A stretch of 64,000 nt of DNA from Haloplanus sp. XH21 (GTDB lineage Archaea; Halobacteriota; Halobacteria; Halobacteriales; Haloferacaceae), in the NCBI RefSeq assembly GCF_023276355.1, contig NZ_JALLPL010000002.1, positions 186,001 through 250,000 on the forward strand. The letters run 5' to 3'. The notes below the pieces were generated by a model. The model worked only from the letters and a program-made list of their open reading frames with translations. It had not been told where the DNA came from and made no database searches. The stretch's first letter is position 1, and every line of letters begins with the position of its first letter. This document shows, one piece after another, positions 42,737 through 52,280 of this stretch. Position numbers and translations under genes: made by a program.

Positions 42737-43858
42737 ATGTCAACAGACGAAGACGCGGCCGCACGGCGCATCATGGATCAGTTCGGCGAGGAGAGTCGCA
42801 TCCCGTATCTCAATATTGAGGAAGGAGACGTCGGTATGCTCATCGCCTTCCCCATTATTGGGCTGTTTATCGCGGGCCTCACCGGGATCGAATCACTGGC
42901 CCTCCCGTTCGTTGCTGGCGGGCTTGGCTTTGGCGTCGCCGTCATTTACGTCTCACCAACCCACCTGAACGCTTGGACGTGGACGAAAGATGTCTATCGG
43001 TATCTCAAGCGACCTCAGGTCACGTTCAGTGCGCCCGCCGACGCCAACACGAGTACCAACGAATCAGAGCGCAACGAGGGGGGACTCGCGAACTACACGC
43101 CGTTCAAGCCGGACGAGCGAACGCAGGATCTCACCAACATCAAGCGAGCGTGGCCGGGCGCTGGTGCTATCCAGCGTGAAGACGGCGCGATGGAGGCGTT
43201 CATCGAGATCGATCCGGCCAACATGGATTTCGCGATGTCCGACGACTGGGCACAGCTCCAGGACGCTGGCGAAGAGTTCGCCAACAAAGAGCTGGACTCG
43301 AAGCTCAAACTCCACGCCACAACCCGTTCATTTCCAGTGGAGCAGATCACTGAGACCATTGAGGATCGACTCACTGACGAAGACGTCACGGAGAACCCGA
43401 TTTTCCGGGAACTCCTCGAAGAGTACCGAGAGACACGGCCGAAGGAGATGCGTGACCGGGGTATTCAGCAGGTCCGGTACTACATCGGCGTTGAAGTCAG
43501 TCCGATAGAAGTGTACGACCGCTTCCGTGACGAGGGCACCCCCGCCGAGAAGCTGACACAGTTCCCGGTCATCGGGTTCCTGTTCAACCCGTTTGTCACC
43601 CGCCGCGAGGACCTCACCGACGTCGAGCGCCGCGCACAGATGTTCGAGAAACTGGATAGCCGAGTCAACGACGTACGGTCGGAGTTCATCCAGCAGGCGT
43701 CTGGCTGGTCCGCACGCCGGCTCAGCACGGTCGAGCTGTTCGTCCTGAATATGGACTTCTGGAACGGCCGCGAACACGACTACGACGAGGCGGAGCGTAC
43801 CGTTCGCGACCAATCGATCATCGGCCACTCGCGCCGGGAGGACCCACACGATGCGTAA
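42737..43858 (+). CDS. VirB3-like / PrgI-type membrane protein with soluble domain
   Basis: A 373-residue protein. Residues about 30-80 hold two hydrophobic helices (GMLIAFPIIGLFIAGLTGIE and PFVAGGLGFGVAVIYV) followed by a Trp-rich amphipathic stretch, as in VirB3/PrgI proteins. The rest (about 120-370) resembles the N-terminal, non-ATPase domain of VirB4 (IQREDGAMEAFIEIDPANMD and VRYYIGVEVSPIEVYD). It overlaps the VirB4 start by 8 bases. The split of a VirB4 N-domain onto a VirB3-like anchor is typical of archaeal systems and here appears real, not an artefact. Confidence 0.65.
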   Translation: MSTDEDAAARRIMDQFGEESRIPYLNIEEGDVGMLIAFPIIGLFIAGLTGIESLALPFVAGGLGFGVAVIYVSPTHLNAWTWTKDVYRYLKRPQVTFSAPADANTSTNESERNEGGLANYTPFKPDERTQDLTNIKRAWPGAGAIQREDGAMEAFIEIDPANMDFAMSDDWAQLQDAGEEFANKELDSKLKLHATTRSFPVEQITETIEDRLTDEDVTENPIFRELLEEYRETRPKEMRDRGIQQVRYYIGVEVSPIEVYDRFRDEGTPAEKLTQFPVIGFLFNPFVTRREDLTDVERRAQMFEKLDSRVNDVRSEFIQQASGWSARRLSTVELFVLNMDFWNGREHDYDEAERTVRDQSIIGHSRREDPHDA

Positions 43859-46058
43859 CGTGATCCTCCAGACTGGTGGTGGCGCGCTTGGCTCCGTCGC
43901 CGGGTGGCTCCAGAATCTGACGCCAGCAGAGAGTGCAGTACCTGCCCTTGTAGTGGGTCTCGGCCTTGGCGCCGGCAGTAAGTACCTCTGGGACCGCTTC
44001 ACTGCGGATGATGAACCAGACGTGGACTTCACCGATGTCCTCGACGAGGAGACACTCGAAGAAGGCGAGGCCGAACGCAAGCTCCTCGACGACATCTCCG
44101 AGTCGCACAAAACCGTCACCGCGCCCGGAGCTGTCGAGTGGGAAACGCGAGCCGCACGGGTCGGCGAGCAGTGGACGACGACGCTGTACATCGCTAACTA
44201 TGCCGACTATCCCAACGACGGGTATCTGAGCGACCTCTTCGAGATGACCGACGTCCAGTTCGATCTGACGGCCCACATCACGCCGAAAAATCAGGAGCGA
44301 GCCCGGAACGAACTACAGGACATCGCTGACGACCTCCAGGTCGATGCTGACCTCGAACAGAGTATCCGGAGCGCCTATCTCCAAGAGCGCGCCAACGAGG
44401 CCGCAGCGACGTACAAGGCCGTCGAGAACGGCGCGAACGTCTTCGACCAGGGGATGTTCATCACCGTCCGGGCCGACGAGAAAGACGGGCTCAGAGACGC
44501 TGTCCAGACGGTCAAGAGTGCGCTCCGCGACGACCCGGCGAACCTCACGCCGAAGACTGCCATCTGCCGGCAGGACCTCGCCCTCCAGTCCGCCGCACCC
44601 ATCGGCGACAACGAGTTCGGCCGGACATCGATCGCCTTGGGCGGGGCTGTCGGCGCGTTACTCTCCTCGCCGCACAACGCGACGATCCTTGAGGAGGGCG
44701 GCGTCGAGTTCGGGATCCACAAGGACAACCAGAGCCCGGTGGTCATCGATCCGTTTGCCCGAGATAACGGGTACGCGATGTTCACCGTCGGCGACACGGG
44801 CTCGGGGAAGTCGTTCAGTTCCAAGCAGAACTTCATCCGCTCTATCGAGCAGAGCAAGGACCGAATCGGTATCATCCTTGAGCCATTGAACAACTGGGCC
44901 GGCGTCGCCGAAGCCCTCGATGCCAAACGGATCACGGTCGGCGGGACGCTCGGCCTCAATCCCCTGGAGATTCGAGAGACGCCCGAGCACGTCCAGCGAG
45001 CGATGGGCGAGGACGCCAGCCCGTTCAACGAGAAGCTCGACGACGCGATGAGCTTCCTCACGAACTTCTTCGCCCTTCGTGGTATCTCACTGGGCGACCG
45101 GCGGACGACGCTCGAACTCGCCCTCAAACGTGCCTACAAGCGTCAGGGCATCACCGACGACATCTCGACGCACGACAATCCGAGTCCGACCATCCGTGAC
45201 ATGATGGACGTATTCGAGGATATGGTCGACGACCCCGAGGAGTTCGTCGTCCGGTCCGACGAAGAGGCAGGGAAGATCAAGGAGGATGCGACGTGGTTGC
45301 TCGATCAGCTGCGCCCCTTCGAGGACGACGGACGCCACGCGAACCTCGGCCAGGAGTCAGACTTCGACATTCGGGACGAGAAGGTCATCTACCTCGACCT
45401 CGCCCAGCAGGAGGGCAGCGTCGACAGCAGCACGGCGCTGACGATGCAGCTGCTCATCTCGCTGGTCTACGAGCGAGCGAAAGTCTCGGAGAAGGAGGTC
45501 GTGTTCTACATCGACGAGGCGCGCTACATCATGCAGGACGCCGCGAGCCTAGCGTTCCTCGAGACGGTGTTCCGCCACCACCGTCACCACGACCTCTCGA
45601 TCCGGCTGGTCACGCAGACCGTCGACGAGTTCTTCGAGCACGCCGAATCCGAGGCGATCTTGGACCAGTGTGCAGTCAAGCAGTTCCACCGCCTCGATGG
45701 GATGGACAAGGAGTGGGCCGACGAGTTCGGGCTGAACTACGCGCAGATGCGGTTCGTTCAGGACGCCGTTCCTGGCAACGAGGACGCCGGCTTCTCCGAG
45801 GCCCTAGTGGGCGTCGACGGCGAGTGGCGTGGGATCCAGGTCAAAGCGATGCCCAAGGAGAAGCAGGTCATCGACTTCGAGCCAACCGAGCAACGGCGAG
45901 ATTCACTCCCGGGTACTGGCGAGAATGCTGTGGACGCGGAGGTGCAGGCGTTCCAAGACGATATTGAAAGCCGAGCGACCGACAACGGACAACACACACC
46001 TGAGCGGACGCCAACAGAGACTGATGGCGGTGAAACGGGAGGTGACGACGATGCGTGA
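43851..46058 (+). CDS. virB4: VirB4-type conjugation ATPase
   Basis: A 735-residue ATPase with a membrane-proximal N-terminus, a coiled region (about 60-200), then a RecA-like domain: Walker A GDTGSGKSFSSKQ (about 313-325), Walker B VVFYIDEARYIM (about 548-559), and RLVTQTVDEFFEHAESE with the sensor Gln. VirB4 powers pilus assembly and substrate transfer from the cytoplasmic side. The C-terminus is acidic and disordered. It overlaps both neighbours, giving strong translational coupling. Confidence 0.9.
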   Translation: MRNVILQTGGGALGSVAGWLQNLTPAESAVPALVVGLGLGAGSKYLWDRFTADDEPDVDFTDVLDEETLEEGEAERKLLDDISESHKTVTAPGAVEWETRAARVGEQWTTTLYIANYADYPNDGYLSDLFEMTDVQFDLTAHITPKNQERARNELQDIADDLQVDADLEQSIRSAYLQERANEAAATYKAVENGANVFDQGMFITVRADEKDGLRDAVQTVKSALRDDPANLTPKTAICRQDLALQSAAPIGDNEFGRTSIALGGAVGALLSSPHNATILEEGGVEFGIHKDNQSPVVIDPFARDNGYAMFTVGDTGSGKSFSSKQNFIRSIEQSKDRIGIILEPLNNWAGVAEALDAKRITVGGTLGLNPLEIRETPEHVQRAMGEDASPFNEKLDDAMSFLTNFFALRGISLGDRRTTLELALKRAYKRQGITDDISTHDNPSPTIRDMMDVFEDMVDDPEEFVVRSDEEAGKIKEDATWLLDQLRPFEDDGRHANLGQESDFDIRDEKVIYLDLAQQEGSVDSSTALTMQLLISLVYERAKVSEKEVVFYIDEARYIMQDAASLAFLETVFRHHRHHDLSIRLVTQTVDEFFEHAESEAILDQCAVKQFHRLDGMDKEWADEFGLNYAQMRFVQDAVPGNEDAGFSEALVGVDGEWRGIQVKAMPKEKQVIDFEPTEQRRDSLPGTGENAVDAEVQAFQDDIESRATDNGQHTPERTPTETDGGETGGDDDA

Positions 46059-49000
46059 GTACCTTCGCGTGACGCCAACCTCCGAACGGCTCAATCCGGA
46101 GCGTCTGCCGCAGGCACTGGAGAGCCTCCACAAACTGACCTCAACGGACTCGACAGGGCTAGCTGACAAACTCAATCCGCTACATAGCGACACACCGCTA
46201 CGCTTCGAATTCCTCGCGCTGAGCGAGGGGAAAGATGACCCCGTCGAATTCTACTACGGTGCCGACGACCATCTGGATACCCTGGAGAAACGGCTCCGGT
46301 CGATCTATCCCGAGACGTTCGACATCGAGCGTACCGAGGTCGACATCGCATCCCGACTCGTACAGCCTGTCGAATTCGACCGCGAGACATTCGTCGAGCA
46401 CTATGAGGCGGGCGACCTCCAGTACGAATTCGACCCTGACGAGCAATACGAACGTGGCACTGACGACAACAAACAATCGGGGCCAGGGGACGCCGAATCA
46501 GTCGCGGATGGAGGAACGGTCGGTGACCAGTCTGCCGACCACATCATCGAGATCGGCGATACTGCCCTCGAACTCGCCCCACCAGATGCGATTCCCGAGG
46601 ATGAGCCACTCACGACGCTTGCCAAACCAACGGTAACATCGGAGGGGACGATACTCGCCCGGCCAGCGACCGAATCCGTCTCCCCCCTCGGCGTGCGGTG
46701 GCAAGGGTCGGCGACTCGGAAGCAGGACTGGATGACCTCACTCTCACCATTTACTGCCGACGACGAAGCGGAACTCCCAGCCGTCGATCAGCCAGGAGGT
46801 GCGCTCGCGTCGCTCGTCGACCACCTAATGGAGGCGACAGCACCAGTAGCGTTCCAAGTCGTCTTCCAGCGACGCGAGAGCTGGCAGTCCGATGCCGACC
46901 TTCGCAAGGAGGACGTCATCGACGGCCGAGACACACTCGCTCAGGAGATTATTGGCTCCCTCTTCGAACTTGACGATCAGCCGGAGAACCGGGACAGAAA
47001 CCAGCTGAGCGACGCGGTTGCAAAACGTGTCGCGGCAATCGAGGCGAAAAATCCGAAGCGGTCGTTCACCGCGAACATCCGAGCAGTCGGGATTCCATCC
47101 GGTGGTAACGGTCGCGATGATCTCGATGAGCGGATACAGTCACTTGTCCCGGTATTCGACCCGCTTGACGGGCCGTACTACCAGGTTGCGGCCGAACGGG
47201 TACGCGACAGCGGCTTGCGGGCAGCCACGAAAGAACGAAACGCCCGAGCGGCGCTGCAGCGGCTCTTGGATCGTGAGATCACGACCGGCCGTGGGAAGAC
47301 CCGACCCGAGTTCGTGCTGAGTGGCCGAGAGCTCGCGCACTTCGTACTCGTCCCCTCCTCGGAACAGCTTACTGTCGAGGGGACACGTGGGACGCGTGCG
47401 GAACAGCAGAGTCGGAATCCGCTGCCCCGTCCGCACCAGGACCTCATGCGTGAGTTCCGAGACGGGATGGCAATCGGGTATGCCCTCGACGACACCGGCG
47501 AGGCCGAAGACGTGCCGACACACATTCCACCCGGACTGCTGCCCACTCATTACGGCCGGTTCGGAACAACCGGCTCTGGGAAGTCGAAAGCCATCATCAA
47601 CGATATGCTGTCGCTGTACGACAACACCGAGGGGCCGACGATCCTCATCATCCCGAAAAACGACGATATGGCCCAGAATTATATGCGAGCTCACGCGCGT
47701 CGGTTCGGAATGACCGACCTCGAAGAGAACGTCGTCCACTTCCCGATTCCGGACGTCCTCCCCGGGTTCTCGTTTTTTGATCTCGAACCGTCGATGGAGA
47801 GCGGACGACGCCGCGAAGACGCCGTCCAACGGAAGGCCGACCACTACGAAGAGATTTTGAAGCTCGTGATGGGAACCGACCGCTACGAGCGGGCGACTGT
47901 AGCCCCGAATCTCATCAAGACACTCATCAAGGCACTGTTCGACGAGGAATACGGCCGTGAGAACGGGCTATACCGAGCGTCGACGGACTACTTCGCCCAC
48001 CGACAGCTCGAACACGTCGTCGACCAACTCTGGGAGGCCGGGCCACCGAACGAGAACATCGGCGACGCCCCACGGTCGAGCGACGAGGAAGTCACTCGAA
48101 CGATTCGACGGCAGCTCCAATTAGATTCGAACACATTCGCGAACGTGATGGGTGGTGTCGGAAATCGCCTTGCGTATATTTCACAGGATACGCACCTGCG
48201 GCAGATTTTCAACAATACCGAGAACCAGTTCGACTTTCGGGATGTCCTCGATGAGGATACGGTCATCCTCTTCGACCTCGGCGACCTCCGCGACGACGCC
48301 GCCCGGATTATGACCGGTGTGATCCTGACGAATCTCGATGCAGCTCTCAAAGATCGCAAACAGGCGCTCTCCCAGCACCCGGACGACTACGTCGTGAACT
48401 TGCTCGTCGACGAGGCAGCGTCGGTCGTGGTCTCCGACATCATGAACGATCTCCTCGAGAAGGGGCGGGGCTTTCGCCTCTCTGTTGGTCTGTCGATGCA
48501 GTTCCCCGAACAGATGGAGGCCGAAGGTGGGCGGAAAATCTACCTGAACGCTCTGAACAACATCGGCAGTTCGCTCATCGGGAAAATCAACGTCGACCGA
48601 GAACTGGCGCGGGCAATGGCCCACGAAGAGATGGACCCCGCGGATTTCGCCAATCGGATTCGTTCGTTGCCGCGCGGAGAGTGGATCGCCAGCCTGCCGA
48701 GCCCGACGTTCGGTGAAACGGGGCCGTATCCGTTCAGTCTCGAACCACTCCCGATCCCACCGGGCCACCCCGAGAGCGAATCCCCGCTCACTGAGCGTGA
48801 AGAGGAGCAGTTCACTGAAACGCTCTCCTCGATGCACGGGCACATCAGCGACGAACACGGCGTGCCGGCCGCAACAGACACCTCAACAACGAGCACACCT
48901 GCCGACGGACACGAGGTCCTCGATATCGCGAGCGACGACCTGGACGTCGCGATTGCGAAAGTGGTTCGGAGTCTGCAGCTTCGAGAGGGCTGCCATGAGG

Positions 49001-50370
49001 AGAACGGCTGGGTGGCTGTCGAAGCAGTTGACGACAAACTCAGACGGCTCTTCGACGACGTCGACGCCGAGCCGCCATCGTATGATGCACTCGCGGACAT
49101 TCGAGAACGATCACGATATCTCGATACGACCGTCGATATCGACGCCGACGAGCTCCGCATCCGGCTCACTGAAGCCGGAGAAGAGGTCTCGACACCCGAT
49201 ACTGGTAGCGTGCAGGCCGCCGGTGGGAGTGCCCACGACGCAGCACTCCTCCAGATCGAAGAAGAGCTCACCGCACTCGGCTTCACCGTCTCGATTCTCG
49301 CACAGGATGGCAGCGAGAAACCGGACGCGAGGGCGAGCCACCCCGACGTTGACGACCGATTCGCCATCGAAGTCGAAACGACGACACCCGAGAATCCCGC
49401 AAAGGTACTCACGAATCTCCGGAAAGCCCAAGAAGCAGGGGATATCCCACTGTTTGTCGTTCGACCAGGAAACGACGAAACTGAGTGGGCCAAGCGCGTT
49501 GACGGCATTCTCACACCACCGGTTCGAGAGCTACAGAGCGGTGAGACACGGTTCTACACGACTGACTCGAATCTCACGTTCAACGGCGGCGCAACCGAAG
49601 AGGGTGGAGTGACAGCCGTACGACCGGCGACCGACGACGAGAACGGGACCCAGAACATCTGGGAGCGTGATGGCGACGAAATCGTCCTTCGTGATGCCAG
49701 CGGGACGGAACACATCCGCCTCCCGTCGCTTGAAAAACTCTCGAAAGATCGTGTTCCAGCTATCTACAGCTACGATCACGCTGCCGACGAGTACGTCGTT
49801 TATGAGCCCGGTGAGCAGCACATCTACGAGACGAAATCGGCGTTCGAGGACGATTGGGTGCGTGTCAAGAAGCCATTCGTTCCCGAAGCCGAACTCCCCG
49901 TACCAGACTACACACGTTCGACGTACGGCATCGTTATCCTTCACGATGAGGCGGAATCGGTCGTGTATGAAGATGGTGAGAAGCGGCCACTCTCGGCAAT
50001 CACCGACGGGGCACTCCGTCCCGCACCGCCCGAATCGGCCGCCGCTGACGAACCACGTAGTCAGACCGACCAGGCAGATGAGCCGGTCGAAGAGAAGCAG
50101 AAAGACCCATCACCACCGTCGTTCAAAGCGTTCGTCGACGAATATCTCGTCCAAGACCCGGATGAAGCCGTGCCGAAAGACGATGTATTCAGTCTCTATA
50201 CCGACTGGGCAGAGGCACACGGCATCGACGACCCGCTGAATAAGAGCTGGTTCACACGGAAGCTCAACTCCCACATCGAGGTGGACTCCACGAAGAAGCG
50301 AATCGACGGGGAACCCGTCCGGCATTACACTGGTGTCCGCATCCGGTCTGAAGAAGAATCTGAGTCATGA
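46051..50370 (+). CDS. VirD4/HerA-like ATPase with PD-(D/E)XK-like and winged-helix domains
   Basis: A 1439-residue protein. The N-terminal 430 residues are unfamiliar and acidic. A RecA-like motor follows: FGTTGSGKSKAIINDML (Walker A, about 503-519), ILIIPKNDDMAQNYMRA, and VNLLVDEAASVVVSDIMNDL (Walker B, about 781). Then FRLSVGLSMQFPEQM continues as in coupling proteins. Residues about 1060-1170 resemble a restriction-endonuclease fold: KPDARAS, then FAIEVETTTPENPAKVLTNL. The last 85 residues (SWFTRKLNSHIEV, DGEPVRHYTGVRI) look like the winged helix at the end of D5-type primase-helicases. No transmembrane helix was noted. It may recognise, process and pump DNA. The start at 46051 overlaps virB4. 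Confidence 0.82.
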   Translation: MREYLRVTPTSERLNPERLPQALESLHKLTSTDSTGLADKLNPLHSDTPLRFEFLALSEGKDDPVEFYYGADDHLDTLEKRLRSIYPETFDIERTEVDIASRLVQPVEFDRETFVEHYEAGDLQYEFDPDEQYERGTDDNKQSGPGDAESVADGGTVGDQSADHIIEIGDTALELAPPDAIPEDEPLTTLAKPTVTSEGTILARPATESVSPLGVRWQGSATRKQDWMTSLSPFTADDEAELPAVDQPGGALASLVDHLMEATAPVAFQVVFQRRESWQSDADLRKEDVIDGRDTLAQEIIGSLFELDDQPENRDRNQLSDAVAKRVAAIEAKNPKRSFTANIRAVGIPSGGNGRDDLDERIQSLVPVFDPLDGPYYQVAAERVRDSGLRAATKERNARAALQRLLDREITTGRGKTRPEFVLSGRELAHFVLVPSSEQLTVEGTRGTRAEQQSRNPLPRPHQDLMREFRDGMAIGYALDDTGEAEDVPTHIPPGLLPTHYGRFGTTGSGKSKAIINDMLSLYDNTEGPTILIIPKNDDMAQNYMRAHARRFGMTDLEENVVHFPIPDVLPGFSFFDLEPSMESGRRREDAVQRKADHYEEILKLVMGTDRYERATVAPNLIKTLIKALFDEEYGRENGLYRASTDYFAHRQLEHVVDQLWEAGPPNENIGDAPRSSDEEVTRTIRRQLQLDSNTFANVMGGVGNRLAYISQDTHLRQIFNNTENQFDFRDVLDEDTVILFDLGDLRDDAARIMTGVILTNLDAALKDRKQALSQHPDDYVVNLLVDEAASVVVSDIMNDLLEKGRGFRLSVGLSMQFPEQMEAEGGRKIYLNALNNIGSSLIGKINVDRELARAMAHEEMDPADFANRIRSLPRGEWIASLPSPTFGETGPYPFSLEPLPIPPGHPESESPLTEREEEQFTETLSSMHGHISDEHGVPAATDTSTTSTPADGHEVLDIASDDLDVAIAKVVRSLQLREGCHEENGWVAVEAVDDKLRRLFDDVDAEPPSYDALADIRERSRYLDTTVDIDADELRIRLTEAGEEVSTPDTGSVQAAGGSAHDAALLQIEEELTALGFTVSILAQDGSEKPDARASHPDVDDRFAIEVETTTPENPAKVLTNLRKAQEAGDIPLFVVRPGNDETEWAKRVDGILTPPVRELQSGETRFYTTDSNLTFNGGATEEGGVTAVRPATDDENGTQNIWERDGDEIVLRDASGTEHIRLPSLEKLSKDRVPAIYSYDHAADEYVVYEPGEQHIYETKSAFEDDWVRVKKPFVPEAELPVPDYTRSTYGIVILHDEAESVVYEDGEKRPLSAITDGALRPAPPESAAADEPRSQTDQADEPVEEKQKDPSPPSFKAFVDEYLVQDPDEAVPKDDVFSLYTDWAEAHGIDDPLNKSWFTRKLNSHIEVDSTKKRIDGEPVRHYTGVRIRSEEESES

Positions 50371-50421
50371 AATGGACGTACACGATCCAATGCCCGATAC
50401 CCCTCGCGACTTCTTGGAGGC

Positions 50422-50599
50422 TGTTCCACCCACACTGAATCATGATTCCAGCCCACCAGACTCGCAAGTCGGGAATCACCCGACTGCGGCATGTTCCACC
50501 CAAATCTTCAATGGGTGGAACAGCTACGAAACGGCCGAAATGGGTGGAACACGCTCACGTCCAGCGATTTTTAACCTGCTATGGCGGGTGTTCCACCCA
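50422..50599. repeat. Cluster of five TGTTCCACCCA repeats after the conjugation operon
   Basis: TGTTCCACCCA at 50422-50432, 50492-50502 and 50589-50599 on the plus strand; its complement TGGGTGGAACA at 50512-50522 and 50541-50551. The pair 50492/50512 forms a perfect 11-bp inverted repeat with a 9-nt gap. No convincing gene covers 50371-50758. A small GGTCCC/GGGACC hairpin follows at about 50624-50639. Confidence 0.85.
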
Positions 50600-50758
50600 A
50601 CAACCAACTAGGATAGAACGGGGGGTCCCCGTTGGGACCAAGGGATTGGATCGCGACGTACAGCAGCGTGAATTCTGTGCTGGCTCAGAGTCAATTTTCC
50701 GAACAAGAAATTCGGTCGTTCACGGGGGGAAGGATTGCGATATGATGCTGACCAACCT

Positions 50759-50899
50759 CTACTCGGTGTCCGGGGCAGAATCTAACTGCTTCTGAGCTTG
50801 GAGTAGCATTCCTTTCCATGTTAGACCGTGGTGTTTCTTTGTCTTTTTCAAACTCTCGTACTGCGATTCGTCCTCAAACTCTATCTTGACGTACTTCAT
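50759..50899 (-). CDS. Small TnpB-associated protein
   Basis: A 46-residue protein, MKYVKIEFEDESQYESLKKT, then KKHHGLTWKGMLLQAQKQL. Small proteins of this pattern are, as I recall, repeatedly found divergent from haloarchaeal tnpB. The strand-helix-helix pattern would suit a ribbon-helix-helix-like regulator. It is separated from tnpB by 54 bases, so both promoters lie in that gap (a TATA-like stretch ttaacgttacattta is at about 50911-50926). Confidence 0.7.
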   Translation of the reverse strand: MKYVKIEFEDESQYESLKKTKKHHGLTWKGMLLQAQKQLDSAPDTE

Positions 50900-50953
50900 A
50901 CAGAGAGTTACATTAACGTTACATTTATGTGTGTCGATTGACTATCGAACACT

Positions 50954-52189
50954 GTGTCCAAGACGGTGACAAAAACGCTACAGGCCACGCTCGCCACACC
51001 TACAACGGGTAAAGAGCAACGCCTACAGCGTCTCTTGGACACCTACCGCGACGCACTCCAAGACGCCTTCGACGCCGGGGCAAGCACGATGTCCGCCGTC
51101 AACGACATCGTGACACCCTACGACCTGCCGTACCAAGCCAAAGACGCGCTCAAATCCTACGTTCCGAAACTTCGCGATACGTACAACGCCGAGGAGTTGG
51201 ACGACGAACACCCGGTTCGGCTGGTGAACCGAGCGGCCAAGTTCGACTACTCGGAGGAGCGCGAATACGGATTCGTGTGGCAGGTTCCGCAATCCGGACG
51301 CGGGACGAACTTCTGGATTCCACTTCGGATTAATCCCGAGCAGGAATCCCTGTGGTTCGACCTACTCGATGGAGACGCGACGGCGGGCGAACTTCGGTTA
51401 CAGAAATATCGCACGTCGTGGGAATTACACGTCACCGTCAACTATTCGGTCGAAGAATCGACCGAATCGAACGATTCGACGTACATCGGTTTCGACGTCG
51501 GTGAGAGTGCGTTGATTACGGGCTGTGCCCTCAAACGCGACGTACCACGGGAACCGATACTCGTCAACGGCAGTCAAGCGCGACACCTCTGCAAAGAGAT
51601 GTTCACCACACTACGGCGGCTACAGTCGAGAGACGCCGCCGAGTGGCGCGTGGACGAACGCTTCCACCACTACCAGAACGCCCTCACCGATATTGTCGAG
51701 AAAGCGTCTCGGCAAGCCGTCGAATACGCCGGGTCCTTCGAGAATCCCGTTATCGTTCTCGAAGACCTGTCGTATATCCGCGAGCATCTCGACTACAGTA
51801 AGTGGATGAACCGCCGGCTCCACAACTGGGCGTTCGCTCGGTTGCAGGGTCGCATCGAAGACAAAGCGACGGAAGAAGGCATTCCAGTCAAGTACGTCAA
51901 CGCAGCGTACACCTCGCAAACGTGCCACGCTTGTGGTCGTCTCGGTCGGCGGAGTCAACAAGCGGAGTTTGTGTGTCCGCACGACGACTGCCATATCTCG
52001 GAGTTCCAAGCAGATATCAACGCAGCGGCGAACATCGCCGGTCGCGTAGACCCGTGGGGAGAGAGCGTCCGTTGGGAACCCGGACGCGATGACTCGCCAC
52101 AGGATGGGAGCGCCTGTGACAGCGCCACAGTCCACCGAGAGACGAGTCCGAGAACCGGACAGATGACGCTCTCGGCGTACTCGGACTGA
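50954..52189 (+). CDS. tnpB: TnpB RNA-guided nuclease (411 aa)
   Basis: An OrfB family protein of a subgroup different from the other two here. RuvC residues: YIGFDVGESALITGCAL (Asp), VIVLEDLSYIREHLDYSKW (Glu), and SEFQADINAAANIAG (Asp); zinc ribbon CHACGRLGRRSQQAEFVCPH. All three acidic residues are present. It starts with GTG at 50954. The element sits 90 bases before the primase gene at 52281 and may have separated that gene from the conjugation operon. Confidence 0.88.
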   Translation: MSKTVTKTLQATLATPTTGKEQRLQRLLDTYRDALQDAFDAGASTMSAVNDIVTPYDLPYQAKDALKSYVPKLRDTYNAEELDDEHPVRLVNRAAKFDYSEEREYGFVWQVPQSGRGTNFWIPLRINPEQESLWFDLLDGDATAGELRLQKYRTSWELHVTVNYSVEESTESNDSTYIGFDVGESALITGCALKRDVPREPILVNGSQARHLCKEMFTTLRRLQSRDAAEWRVDERFHHYQNALTDIVEKASRQAVEYAGSFENPVIVLEDLSYIREHLDYSKWMNRRLHNWAFARLQGRIEDKATEEGIPVKYVNAAYTSQTCHACGRLGRRSQQAEFVCPHDDCHISEFQADINAAANIAGRVDPWGESVRWEPGRDDSPQDGSACDSATVHRETSPRTGQMTLSAYSD

Positions 52190-52245
52190 AACCTGTTAGC
52201 CCGGATTCCCCTCGTAGGGGAACCCCGGCGTTGCGCCGGGGAGGA
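52190..52245 (+). ncRNA. Predicted omegaRNA region of the third TnpB element
   Basis: Two successive GC hairpins (52208-52220, 52223-52241) at the right end, the position of the guide-RNA scaffold in studied TnpB elements. The guide would begin near 52245. Inferred from family behaviour. Confidence 0.4.
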
Positions 52246-52280
52246 TGTCACGCGAGGTGCTATGTGAGGATGAGTGAACT

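Larger units (their letters stand above)
50755..52245 (+). mobile_element. IS1341-type TnpB element with divergent small gene
   Basis: Contains a minus-strand small gene (50759-50899) and a plus-strand tnpB (50954-52189). The right end has two hairpins: CCCCTCGTAGGGG at 52208-52220 and CCCCGGCG/CGCCGGGG at 52223-52241. The left boundary is approximate. No tnpA was seen. Confidence 0.65.
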
